Positions 34,226 to 41,882 of a DNA stretch of 46,186 nt are shown here, one piece after another; the stretch's first letter is position 1; each line of letters begins with the position of its first letter. The notes below the pieces were generated by a model. The model made no database searches and had not been told where the DNA came from. It worked only from the letters and a program-made list of their open reading frames with translations. Both the position numbers and the translations under genes were made by a program. This DNA is from SIG440 sp045648205. GTDB lineage: Bacteria; Bacillota; Clostridia; Monoglobales; Monoglobaceae. The stretch is taken from assembly GCA_045648205.1 (NCBI GenBank), contig JAZRNM010000007.1, positions 1-46,186 of the forward strand. Reading direction: 5' to 3'.

Positions 34226-34284
34226 CTCCCTGACAGGGAGTTAATATAAAAAATTTTAGCGTTGTATTGCCTTTGGCAAACGAC
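34226..34284 (+). other. Two leader hairpins before the ECF S-component gene
   Basis: Hairpin 1: CTCCCT-GAC-AGGGAG (34226-34240) with only a weak T-rich tail. Hairpin 2: GTTGT(a)TTGCC-TTT-GGCAA-ACGAC (34261-34284), about ten pairs with one bulge, ending a few bases before the AAGGAGG ribosome binding site. No known riboswitch class (THF, preQ1, TPP) was recognised. Confidence 0.5.
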
Positions 34285-34302
34285 AGCAAGGAGGAAATTT
34301 TT

Positions 34303-34869
34303 ATGAAAACACAAAACAACAAAATGTCAACCGAGAAATTGGTTCTTGGCGCCATTCTCACAGCTTTGGTAATTATTCTGCAATACCTGAGTATGGCAAT
34401 CCGTTTCGGAACATTCTCCATCACACTTTCCCTTACTCCCATTGTAATCGGTGCTGTAACATGTGGCGTCAGTATGGGTGCTTGGCTGGGACTTGTTTTT
34501 GGAATAACCGTTCTTTTGACCGGTGATGCTGCACCTTTCTGGGCGGTAACCGCAGCCGGTACATTTGTTACAGTTGTTGCAAAAGGCATTGCCGCAGGCG
34601 TTATTCCCGCTCTTGTTTTCAAGCTTTTGAAAAAAGTTAACTCAACTGTTGCATCTGCTGTTGCGGCGATTTTGAGCCCAATCGCAAACACCGGGGTATT
34701 CCTTTTAGGTTGTGTGATTTTCTTTATTCCAACTTTGATGGAATGGTATGGCAATATTACAGCCTTTTTGGTTACTATTTTCAGCTTTAACTTTCTTATT
34801 GAACTTGTATTAAACATCGTATTGACACCTGTGATTGTCAGGCTGATAAATTTCAAAAACAAAAAATAA
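34303..34869 (+). CDS. ECF transporter S component, probably pantothenate (PanT-like)
   Basis: 188 residues, six hydrophobic segments. The N-terminal STEKLVLGAILTALVIIL pattern with small residues is where S components contact the energy-coupling module. No ATPase or T component nearby, so it would use a shared module. Assignment to pantothenate rests on the adjacent coaX and is moderate; other vitamins are possible. Start ATG 34303 after AAGGAGG. Confidence 0.8.
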   Translation: MKTQNNKMSTEKLVLGAILTALVIILQYLSMAIRFGTFSITLSLTPIVIGAVTCGVSMGAWLGLVFGITVLLTGDAAPFWAVTAAGTFVTVVAKGIAAGVIPALVFKLLKKVNSTVASAVAAILSPIANTGVFLLGCVIFFIPTLMEWYGNITAFLVTIFSFNFLIELVLNIVLTPVIVRLINFKNKK

Positions 34870-34886
34870 ATTTCAAGAGGTCTGAA

Positions 34887-35585
34887 ATGTCTGAAATATT
34901 TTCTCGGGCTGAAATGCTCATTGGAAAACACAATATAGAAAAACTAAAAACATCACATATTGCAGTTTTTGGTCTTGGTGGTGTTGGCGGACATGTGGTT
35001 GAAGCTCTTGTAAGATGCGGAGTTTCACGGTTTACACTCTTTGACAATGACACTGTATGCGAAAGCAATCTGAATCGTCAGATTATTGCAACCATCAATA
35101 CCATCGGTATGCAAAAAACAGAGGCAATGAAGAACCGCATCTTGTCCATCAATCCGAACGCAGAGGTCACCACTCACAATGTGTTTTATTTGCCCGAGAA
35201 CGCCGATTCATATCCACTTTCTGATTACGACTATGTTGTGGATGCAATCGACACAATAAGTGCAAAAATTGAGCTCGCAGTTAGAACGGAAAAGTCAGGA
35301 ATACCGCTTATCAGTTCAATGGGCACGGGCAACAAGCTTGACCCCACAAAGTTCAAAGTTTCTGATGTTTACAAAACCTCTGTTTGTCCTTTGGCACGGG
35401 TTATGAGGTATGAACTCAAAAGGCGTGGTGTTAAATCACTCAAGGTTGTTTATTCTGAGGAAATTCCTCAAAAACCATCTGACGCAGATGACAAAGCACG
35501 GACTCCAGGAAGTGTTTCATTTGTTCCATCCGTTGCCGGGCTTATAATTGCCGGTGAGGTAATAAAAGATTTAATTTCAAAATAA
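34887..35585 (+). CDS. tcdA: tRNA threonylcarbamoyladenosine dehydratase
   Basis: 232 residues, ThiF/MoeB/E1-like superfamily: nucleotide loop VFGLGGVGGHVVEALVRCG, FDNDTVCESNLNRQI (ATP-contacting Arg), DAIDTISAKIELA and SVSFVPSVAGLIIAGEVI. TcdA cyclises t6A37 in tRNA to the hydantoin form. Ends in a shared convergent terminator with pncC. Confidence 0.93.
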   Translation: MSEIFSRAEMLIGKHNIEKLKTSHIAVFGLGGVGGHVVEALVRCGVSRFTLFDNDTVCESNLNRQIIATINTIGMQKTEAMKNRILSINPNAEVTTHNVFYLPENADSYPLSDYDYVVDAIDTISAKIELAVRTEKSGIPLISSMGTGNKLDPTKFKVSDVYKTSVCPLARVMRYELKRRGVKSLKVVYSEEIPQKPSDADDKARTPGSVSFVPSVAGLIIAGEVIKDLISK

Positions 35586-35609
35586 AAAGAGAGGCTCTGC
35601 CTCTCTTTT
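35585..35609. terminator. Bidirectional terminator between convergent tcdA and pncC
   Basis: Perfect 11-bp stem AAAAGAGAGGC/GCCTCTCTTTT with a 3-nt loop. The outer bases lie in the stop codons of both genes, and T/A runs on either side allow termination in both directions. Confidence 0.93.
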
Positions 35610-36078
35610 ATATTTCTCTGAGTACCATTTCAAGTGCCATATTTGCCGTACTTTCACGCACAGCATCTCTGTCACCGTCAAAGTGAAAACATTCTGCCCT
35701 GTGAACATCAGCACTGCAAATACCAATCCACACAGTCCCAACGGGCTTTTCCGTTGTGCCTCCGGTTGGTCCTGCAATCCCCGTCACAGAAATTCCAAAG
35801 TCCGCATTAGCCAGTTTCTTAACACCCTTGCACATTTCAAGTGCAGTCTGCTCTGAAACAGCACCAAAAGTTTTCAAAGTATCCTCAGACACACCCAAAA
35901 TTTTGTGTTTCTGCTCATTTGAATAAGTAACCACACCGCAATCAAAGCATCCTGATGCTCCTGAAACAGAGGTTATTTTTTGTGCAATCAACCCACCGGT
36001 GCAACTTTCCGCCGTGGCGAGCTTCTTTTTATTTTCAAGAAGAGCTTCACATACTATGCTCTCTATTTTTTTCATCAT
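35608..36078 (-). CDS. pncC: CinA C-terminal domain protein, nicotinamide-nucleotide amidase (PncC)
   Basis: 156 residues, the CinA C-terminal domain alone: KKKLATAESCTGGLIAQKITSVSGASGCFDCGVVTYSNEQK (active-site Ser-Cys-Thr region), GISVTGIAGPTGGT and VGTVWIG. Deamidates NMN to nicotinic acid mononucleotide for NAD recycling. The N-terminal ADP-ribose pyrophosphatase domain of full CinA is absent. ATG overlaps the thiI stop (ATGA). Confidence 0.93.
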   Translation of the reverse strand: MMKKIESIVCEALLENKKKLATAESCTGGLIAQKITSVSGASGCFDCGVVTYSNEQKHKILGVSEDTLKTFGAVSEQTALEMCKGVKKLANADFGISVTGIAGPTGGTTEKPVGTVWIGICSADVHRAECFHFDGDRDAVRESTANMALEMVLREI

Positions 36079-37250
36079 TTTATCACCAAAATCTCTTCCT
36101 GCTCAATTGCTTCACAAAGTGCCGATTCAATGTCACCCAATGCCTTTTCTGCCTCAATAATTTCAGCAAGATCAGGCTTGGTTTTGGGGTGCTTGGGAAC
36201 AAAAATCGTACAACAATCCTCATATGGCAGAATTGATGTTTCATAAGTGCCGATTTTCTTTGAGATAGTCACAATTTCTTCTTTGTCCATACCGATAAGA
36301 GGTCTGAACACCGGCTGATTTACTGCATTATCGGTGCACACCAGGCTTTCCATAGTCTGGCTGGCAACCTGACCAATACTTTCTCCGGTGATAAGAGCTG
36401 CAGAGCCCTCCCTTGCAGAAATTTTTTCCGCAATTCTCATCATAAGTCTTCTCATTATGACAGTTAAGTAATTCTCCGGACACTTTTCAATTATGTCAAG
36501 CTGAATCTTTGTGAACGGAACCACATGCAATTTGATTTTTCCGCAATACTTTGACATTTGCTTTGCCAAATCAATCACCTTTTCCTTGGCTCTGTCACTT
36601 GTGTACGGATGGCTGTGGAAGTGAACCGCTTCAAGCTCCACTCCTCTTTTGGCAATCATATACCCCGCAACAGGACTGTCAATCCCACCTGAAAGAAGAA
36701 TTGTTGCCTTTCCGTTGGTTCCGACCGGCATACCGCCGGCACCTTTTATTTTTTTTGTGTAAACATAAGCCTCTTGTCTGATTTCAACATTAACCATTAT
36801 GTCAGGATTGTGAACATCAACCGAAATATCACTAACTGCTCCAAGAATTTTCCCGCCAAGCTCCATACAAATCTGTGGAGAATTAAGCGGAAATTTCTTG
36901 TCTTCACGTTTTGCCTCAACCTTGAAGGTCTTTTCGTCTGTGCGCATATCATTCACACATTCAATCGCAGTTTTGGCAATAGCCTCCATATTCTTTTCGC
37001 ATTTTCTCACAGGACAAATATTCACAATACCAAAAACCTGCGAAAGGCATTCGAGCGCCATTTCCATATCCATTCCGTCTTCAAGCGGTTCAACATAAAT
37101 GGTTGACTGAGCTTTCCGAACACTGAACTTGCCTATCTTTTCAAGTCTGCTCTTGATATTGTTCAAGAGCTTACCTTCAAAAAGGGGCTTGTTCAGCCCC
37201 TTTAAAGCTATTTCACCGTATTTTAAAAGTATCAAATCTATCTTTTGCAT
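36075..37250 (-). CDS. thiI: tRNA 4-thiouridine synthetase
   Basis: 391 residues: N-terminal ferredoxin-like/THUMP region, then the PP-loop SGGIDSPVAGYM near 188. No C-terminal rhodanese domain, so sulfur must come directly from the neighbouring cysteine desulfurase. Modifies U8 of tRNA and may serve thiazole synthesis. Seventeen bases after iscS; AAGGAG RBS. Confidence 0.95.
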   Translation of the reverse strand: MQKIDLILLKYGEIALKGLNKPLFEGKLLNNIKSRLEKIGKFSVRKAQSTIYVEPLEDGMDMEMALECLSQVFGIVNICPVRKCEKNMEAIAKTAIECVNDMRTDEKTFKVEAKREDKKFPLNSPQICMELGGKILGAVSDISVDVHNPDIMVNVEIRQEAYVYTKKIKGAGGMPVGTNGKATILLSGGIDSPVAGYMIAKRGVELEAVHFHSHPYTSDRAKEKVIDLAKQMSKYCGKIKLHVVPFTKIQLDIIEKCPENYLTVIMRRLMMRIAEKISAREGSAALITGESIGQVASQTMESLVCTDNAVNQPVFRPLIGMDKEEIVTISKKIGTYETSILPYEDCCTIFVPKHPKTKPDLAEIIEAEKALGDIESALCEAIEQEEILVIK

Positions 37251-37267
37251 TGATGTTTTCTCCTTGT

Positions 37268-38428
37268 CTATCTTTTCAAAAGCTTTCTTATCTTTTTAAC
37301 ATGTTCTGTAACCTTTTCAATTGTATAATCAATTTCTTCAACAGTAGTAAACTCAGACAAACTGAACCTTATGCTTCCGTCAATCATTTTGGGATCCGTA
37401 CCAATAGCAGTCAGAACATAGCTTGGTCCTTTTTTGTGGCTCGAACAAGCCGAACCCGAAGAAACAAATATTCCATCTGCTTCAAGCGAATGAAGTAAAA
37501 CCTCGGATTTTACATAACCAAAGGAAATGTTAAGAATGTGAGGTGCCGCAGCATCATTAGGTGTGTTCACTACCACATGGTCAAGATTGCTAAGAATTCC
37601 ATCACAAAGTCTGTTTTTCAAATAAGACATTTTTTCAGTTTTTTCGGTAATATGGTCATATGACATCTGTGCCGCAAGACCAAACCCTGCAATCCCCGGA
37701 ACATTCTCTGTCCCAGGTCTGATATTGTCCTGCTGACCTCCCCCAAACAAAATCGGTGCAAGCTTTGTTTTGTTTTTCACATACAACGCTCCCACGCCCT
37801 TGGGGCCGTGAATTTTATGGCTGCTTAAAGCTATAAAATCTGCACCTGTCTTCCCTGCAGAAAAGGGGATTTTTCCATATGCCTGAACAGCATCTATATG
37901 AAACAGTGTGTTCGGATTTTCCTTTTTTATCACCTTGCCGATTGTTTCTATGGGTTCCACCGTTCCGATTTCATTGTTCACATACATACAAGTGACAAGA
38001 GCAGTGTCTTTTCTTATCATTCTGGCAAGCCGTTCAACATCAACCACGCCCTTTTTTGAAACGGGCATCAAATCTACTGAATATCCACGTTTTTCAAGAT
38101 GCTGAAGAGTGTTAAGAACTGCAGGATGCTCAATGTTTGTGCTGATTATATGCTTGCCTCTGCTTGCTTTGCACGCACCCATTATCGCCAGATTGTCTGA
38201 TTCTGTCCCTCCCGAAGTAAAATACACTTCGCCTGGTGCTGCCTTTATTGTTTCTGCAATTTGTTCTCTTGCAGTTTTAACTATTTTTTCCGCTTCAATA
38301 CCTTTACGGTGCAATGAGGATGGATTCCCGAAAGAATTATACATAACATCTGCCACAAGCTCGGCACATTCTTTGTAAGCCCTTGTTGTGGAACTGTTGT
38401 CAAGATACACATTCACAGTATTTCTCAT
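37268..38428 (-). CDS. iscS: Cysteine desulfurase (IscS/NifS-like)
   Basis: 386 residues, PLP-dependent: VYLDNSSTTRAYKE start, TSGGTESDNLAIMGA, NNEIGTVEPI, HIDAVQAYGKIPF, the PLP-lysine motif SSHKIHGPKGVGALYVK, and the catalytic cysteine loop SSGSACSSHKKGPSYVL. Forms a sulfur-transfer operon with thiI. Could equally be called nifS/nifZ-type; no IscU is adjacent, favouring a tRNA-thiolation role. No promoter is obvious in the 124-bp gap upstream, which contains the divIVA terminator. Confidence 0.95.
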   Translation of the reverse strand: MRNTVNVYLDNSSTTRAYKECAELVADVMYNSFGNPSSLHRKGIEAEKIVKTAREQIAETIKAAPGEVYFTSGGTESDNLAIMGACKASRGKHIISTNIEHPAVLNTLQHLEKRGYSVDLMPVSKKGVVDVERLARMIRKDTALVTCMYVNNEIGTVEPIETIGKVIKKENPNTLFHIDAVQAYGKIPFSAGKTGADFIALSSHKIHGPKGVGALYVKNKTKLAPILFGGGQQDNIRPGTENVPGIAGFGLAAQMSYDHITEKTEKMSYLKNRLCDGILSNLDHVVVNTPNDAAAPHILNISFGYVKSEVLLHSLEADGIFVSSGSACSSHKKGPSYVLTAIGTDPKMIDGSIRFSLSEFTTVEEIDYTIEKVTEHVKKIRKLLKR

Positions 38429-38458
38429 CGCCTTTCTTTCCGCACTTTTATTTAAAAT

Positions 38459-38488
38459 AACGCTTATCAGCGGAACGCGATAAGCGTA
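38459..38488 (-). terminator. Terminator after divIVA
   Basis: Hairpin CGCTTATC(a)GCG-GAA-CGC-GATAAGCG, eleven pairs with one bulge (38461-38486), followed on the minus strand by TTATTTTAAAT. Partial read-through into iscS is possible. Confidence 0.72.
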
Positions 38489-38552
38489 TTTTGAAATGCA
38501 AAATACATTTCTCTATATATTATGTAGTTTTTTTACTATTTGTGAGTTTTCA

Positions 38553-39128
38553 TCAGTCTTCAATTGTTTCTATAATATGAATGGGGATATTTCTTTCCCC
38601 GTTGTCAAAACTTTCAAGAGCAGAACCTGTCTGGGCATAATTCATTGCTGAATTCACATAAGAACCACTGTTCTCTGTCATTCTCTCAACCTCACGAAGC
38701 TGACGTTCAAAATTCTGTATTGCATCAAGAGATGCCTTTCTCATTCGTTCAACCTCACCTTTTATTTGTGCAATCTTTTTATTCTCGTTAGCATAATAAT
38801 TCTTGATAGCCTTACGCTTTATTTCAATCTCACGGTTTACAATGTCTTTCTTTTCCTTGATTTCATTTTCAGTATCATTTCGCATAGTCTCCGCCTTCTT
38901 TTCAGCTTCAGAAACTATCTCTTTTGCCTTCTGGTCAGCAATCTGGAGTACATTAATGACAGCATCGCGGTTTGCTTCAAGTTCCGCAACTCTTTCCTTT
39001 AATTTACTTATTTCCTCATCCTTCTCTGCAAGCTTTTGTGCTGTGCTTTCATCCATTTCAGAAATAAAGTTATATACATCAGCCTTTTTAAATCCAAAAA
39101 GTCTTCTTCTCAGTCTTTTTACTATCAT
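38553..39128 (-). CDS. DivIVA-domain coiled-coil protein
   Basis: 191 residues. N-terminal lipid-binding-like region with RLFGFKKADVYNFISEMDE followed by a long coiled coil (about 28-150) rich in E/K/A, then a short Asn/Ser-rich tail ending HIIETIED. This matches the short DivIVA/GpsB-like proteins that mark curved membrane or the division site. RBS GGAGG nine bases upstream; own promoter and terminator. Confidence 0.86.
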   Translation of the reverse strand: MIVKRLRRRLFGFKKADVYNFISEMDESTAQKLAEKDEEISKLKERVAELEANRDAVINVLQIADQKAKEIVSEAEKKAETMRNDTENEIKEKKDIVNREIEIKRKAIKNYYANENKKIAQIKGEVERMRKASLDAIQNFERQLREVERMTENSGSYVNSAMNYAQTGSALESFDNGERNIPIHIIETIED

Positions 39129-39169
39129 TATTATATACCTCCAACAGGATAAAAAATACTACTATCAGT

Positions 39170-39198
39170 ATTATATCTTCTTTTTCTTTCATCGTCAA
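39170..39198 (-). promoter_or_regulatory. divIVA promoter
   Basis: TTGACG (39198-39193), 17-bp spacer, TATAAT (39175-39170). A perfect inverted repeat AATACT-N6-AGTATT (39155-39172) overlaps the -10 and predicted start. Confidence 0.85.
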
Positions 39199-39214
39199 CC
39201 TTTTTTGACAAATA

Positions 39215-39907
39215 TTATAATTCCCCGAGTATTTCCTCAAGCTTACCCAAATCATCAATTTCATATGTTATCGAAATTTTATGTGTGTTGTCAAGATGTT
39301 TGGGGTTGTACCAGCAAGTGTCAATTCCAGCATCAGCCCCACCCTTCATATCACTTGTCAATGAATCACCAATCAAAAGCACCTGACTTTTGTCTGTGAT
39401 TCCCATTTTTTCAAACACGTACTCAAAATATTCAGGGTTTGGTTTTTCTGCTCCCACATCTTCTGATATAAAAATCCCGTCAAATACATCCTCAAGCCCT
39501 GATTGTTTCATCTTTTTTGTCTGGGCAACTTTTGTACCATTGGTAACTGCAACAAGAACAAATCTGCCCTTTTCCTTTTGAAGCATTTCCTTTGCATTTT
39601 CCACAAAAACAAGATGGTCGCCCAAGGTCAGCTGATATTCTCTGTTGAACTCTTCTGCGATTGATTTGTCAATCCCCATCAAATCAAAGAACTCCAAAAA
39701 CCGTCCAATCAACACTTCAGGTTTCGTCAGTTCATTTCGTTCCAGTGCTTCCCAGTATTTCACATTTATCTGCGAATATGTCTGCACCATTGAATCACTG
39801 CATTCCCCAAGCTGATACTTTTTGAAAAGTGCTTTGATTGCATAAGCTTCAGACGCCAGAAAATCAAGAACTGTTCCGTCAATATCCCACAATAAATATT
39901 TATACAT
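39215..39907 (-). CDS. HAD-family hydrolase, YjjG-type 5'-nucleotidase-like
   Basis: 230 residues. Motif I WDIDGTVLDF, cap domain, motif II VTNGTK, motif III Lys in AEKPNPEYFEYVFEKMG, and motif IV GDSLTSDMKGGADAGIDTCWYN. Closest to YjjG/PhoE-like nucleotidases that clean up non-canonical pyrimidine nucleotides. Start ATG 39905-39907 overlapping the SGNH stop by eight bases; the upstream open extension runs through the SGNH gene. Confidence 0.9.
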   Translation of the reverse strand: MYKYLLWDIDGTVLDFLASEAYAIKALFKKYQLGECSDSMVQTYSQINVKYWEALERNELTKPEVLIGRFLEFFDLMGIDKSIAEEFNREYQLTLGDHLVFVENAKEMLQKEKGRFVLVAVTNGTKVAQTKKMKQSGLEDVFDGIFISEDVGAEKPNPEYFEYVFEKMGITDKSQVLLIGDSLTSDMKGGADAGIDTCWYNPKHLDNTHKISITYEIDDLGKLEEILGEL

Positions 39908-40874
39908 TTCCAAGTTCCTTTTTGATGATATCCGCAATCTTGCGACCATAATAGAAATAACCCAAATCATTAGGATGGCAGCAAACTTCATCCCAATAAA
40001 AATCTCTGAAATGAGGAATAATGTCTTTTCCGTCAATAACTGTGATATTCGGATATTGTTCAGCAAAACTCCTTATACGTTTTCTTCCCTCTTCAAGAAC
40101 AATTCCGTCAATCGGTTTGTCTTCATCTCCGTACCATATGGGAAGAATCACAAAAATTTTCTTATTCTTATACAATGAATAAAGCCTCTCAAAATATACT
40201 TTCACTCCGTCTTTCGTCAAATGACTATACACAAAATCATTGACACCATAAGCAACGGTTATGTTATCCGGATCAAAGGGCAATTCCTCATCAAGGTTGT
40301 CAGCAAAGAAAATATCTCCGCCAATAGCCTGATTCAAAAGCTCGGCGTCAAGTTCTTTTGCAACCATATTTATGTATGTCTGGCTTGGATAAACCGACCA
40401 GATTCCCTGAGTGATTGAATCCCCCAACGCCAAAAGCTTAATGCTTTTCTTTATCGGTTTTCTGTCCTCCGGAAGCATCAGGTTTTTAATCTGCAGTTTT
40501 GCCATATTGGGAAAATAAGCAACTACATGAACAGGGTTTTCACTGAACGGAACATCATATTTGATTTTACCTTCTTCAGGCAAACCTTCTTTATATATAT
40601 GAAAGGCGAGAACACCATCCACAGTAATATCAAATCCAAAAAACTGCCCGGCGCCACATCCTTGCTCGGCTTTATAATCAAATGAAATTTCTCCGCCACA
40701 GGTTGTGAATTCAAATTTTATGCTGGAAGTCGCACCCTTATGAAAGTCAAAACCACCCCTGCTCCCCAAAAGAGCGTCCTGCTTTTCTGTGAATCTTGAC
40801 AGATGAACAAATCCATCCTCTTCCCATATTCTGATAGCGCCTGTTGTGATTTCTCTAATTTTACTTAATTCCAT
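39900..40874 (-). CDS. SGNH/GDSL hydrolase
   Basis: 324 residues. N-terminal beta-sandwich-like region (about 1-140) then the SGNH esterase domain: block I LALGDSITQG (nucleophile Ser), block II GGDIFF, block III GVNDF, block V HPND. No signal peptide is visible, so it is probably cytoplasmic; likely deacetylates or cleaves esters on sugars. ATG 40872-40874 after AGGAG. Overlaps the HAD gene. Confidence 0.91.
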   Translation of the reverse strand: MELSKIREITTGAIRIWEEDGFVHLSRFTEKQDALLGSRGGFDFHKGATSSIKFEFTTCGGEISFDYKAEQGCGAGQFFGFDITVDGVLAFHIYKEGLPEEGKIKYDVPFSENPVHVVAYFPNMAKLQIKNLMLPEDRKPIKKSIKLLALGDSITQGIWSVYPSQTYINMVAKELDAELLNQAIGGDIFFADNLDEELPFDPDNITVAYGVNDFVYSHLTKDGVKVYFERLYSLYKNKKIFVILPIWYGDEDKPIDGIVLEEGRKRIRSFAEQYPNITVIDGKDIIPHFRDFYWDEVCCHPNDLGYFYYGRKIADIIKKELGNV

Positions 40875-40924
40875 AATATATTTCACTCCTGTCAGTTTTT
40901 GCTGAGTAAATCTCACTATTTTAT

Positions 40925-40953
40925 ATCTTATCACAAAATTTTCCTAAAATCAA
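40925..40953 (-). promoter_or_regulatory. SGNH-HAD operon promoter
   Basis: TTGATT (40953-40948), 17-bp spacer, TAAGAT (40930-40925), about 50 bases before the SGNH start. Confidence 0.75.
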
Positions 40954-40983
40954 CAAAAAGTCTGCACTCTTACAATAAAAGAT

Positions 40984-41008
40984 GCATATGGGATAAAATC
41001 CCATATGC
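40984..41008 (-). terminator. Terminator downstream of the transporter remnant
   Basis: Perfect 11-bp stem GCATATGGGAT/ATCCCATATGC with an AAA loop, 20 bases past the stop of the MFS remnant; T-rich ATCTTTTATTG follows on the minus strand. Confidence 0.8.
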
Positions 41009-41027
41009 TTTAAAATATTTTAATGTT

Positions 41028-41195
41028 TTAGTTTTCTAATCTTTTAAAAAACTTTTTAAGATAAACATATCCAATCCATACAACAAATGTTGCTGCACAA
41101 AATCCAATCAATGTCCAAAGCACAGCAGCCCACCGATAATTGTCCGCTATTATTCCCAGACCATACGCACAGATTGTGCTAAATTCACCCTTTAA
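41028..41195 (-). pseudogene. C-terminal remnant of an MFS-type transporter
   Basis: An open frame of 55 codons without a start codon, bounded upstream by a stop. It reads LKGEFSTICAYGLGIIADN, then RWAAVLWTLIGFCAATFVVW and a basic end KKFFKRLEN. The loop plus last helix pattern (GLGIIADNYRW then a hydrophobic span and Lys/Arg tail) is what the end of an MFS permease looks like. It has a well-placed terminator downstream but nothing upstream, so it appears to be the stump of a gene broken by whatever brought in the region to its right. The rest of the gap 40875-41228 holds only the SGNH promoter and the terminator. Confidence 0.6.
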
Positions 41196-41228
41196 TTAGT
41201 CCGAAAATCTTGACAAGTTTCTACTGCT

Positions 41229-41747
41229 TTAATCTTCAATAGCGAATGTTCCTGCTATATCTGATAATTCTTTTTGTAAATTTTCATTTGTGTTTTTCGG
41301 AAATTCCCAAGAAACAATATAAACCGTTTCCCCTGACACATGGATATTAAACCACAATGTATCTCCGTCAAGTTCTTGTCCGCAAAGAGAATATCCCATC
41401 AAGTCTTCAAAGATATAATCTTCATATCCTTTCAAGAATTTACTTCTTGCCGATATTTCGTCAGAGTCATTGTATGTTGTTACTTTGATTTCAACATCAT
41501 CTTTTTTCGTGTATTCCCATTTTTCTTCTAAGGCACCATCATCATATTCTTTTTCATAACGGTAATCTTTTGTCGGAATAGTAAGGCTATAGCCCACACC
41601 TTGATGCGATTTATCTTCACCGCCGATAGCGGTAAATACTTTATCGTTTTTCGCTTCTGGAAGATAAATGTTCTTTTTTCCACTATCTTCGCATCCCGAA
41701 AAGATTGCAGTAAAGATTATCAAGCCCATTATTATATACTTTTTCAT
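41229..41747 (-). CDS. Small predicted lipoprotein of unknown function
   Basis: 172 residues. Signal peptide MKKYIIMGLIIFTAIFSGC with lipidated Cys19, then an acidic, charged mature part without recognised domain; it contains YSLTIPTKDYRYEKEYDDG, KWEYTKKDDVEIKV and a final SWEFPKNTNENLQKELSDI. The pattern suggests a PsbP-like or DUF-type beta fold but this is not secure. Start ATG 41745-41747 with GAGGGG; ten upstream in-frame codons resemble a leader seen before the Cof-type gene. Preceded by a promoter and repeat copy 1. Confidence 0.78.
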   Translation of the reverse strand: MKKYIIMGLIIFTAIFSGCEDSGKKNIYLPEAKNDKVFTAIGGEDKSHQGVGYSLTIPTKDYRYEKEYDDGALEEKWEYTKKDDVEIKVTTYNDSDEISARSKFLKGYEDYIFEDLMGYSLCGQELDGDTLWFNIHVSGETVYIVSWEFPKNTNENLQKELSDIAGTFAIED

Positions 41748-41778
41748 ATTTCCCCTCTTTTCTTCAGGATTCGACATA

Positions 41779-41808
41779 ATTATAAAGACTGTATAATCTG
41801 GATGACAA
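41779..41808 (-). promoter_or_regulatory. Candidate promoter of the lipoprotein gene
   Basis: TTGTCA (41808-41803), 18-bp spacer, TATAAT (41784-41779), 31 bases before the start. Confidence 0.6.
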
Positions 41809-41819
41809 GCTTTTTTGTG

Positions 41820-41879
41820 ATTGTGAGATATACGGTTTAGATGCAGTCATTTTTAAGGAAAGTTTGCGTCAAGTTAGAA
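41820..41879. repeat. Dispersed repeat copy 1
   Basis: About 60 bp; diverged copy whose core GGTTTAGATGCA is at 41834-41845 and whose end reads GTCAAGTTAGAAA. Lies between the gntP stop and the lipoprotein promoter. Confidence 0.75.
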
Positions 41880-41882
41880 AAA

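Noticed and set aside
34213..34302. THF, preQ1 or TPP riboswitch before the S-component gene
   Set aside because: None of the conserved core sequences of these classes is present; only generic hairpins are seen.
36075..37250. Rhodanese domain expected at the ThiI C-terminus
   Set aside because: The protein ends after the PP-loop domain at 391 residues with no CX5R-type active-site loop; absence is normal in many Firmicutes.
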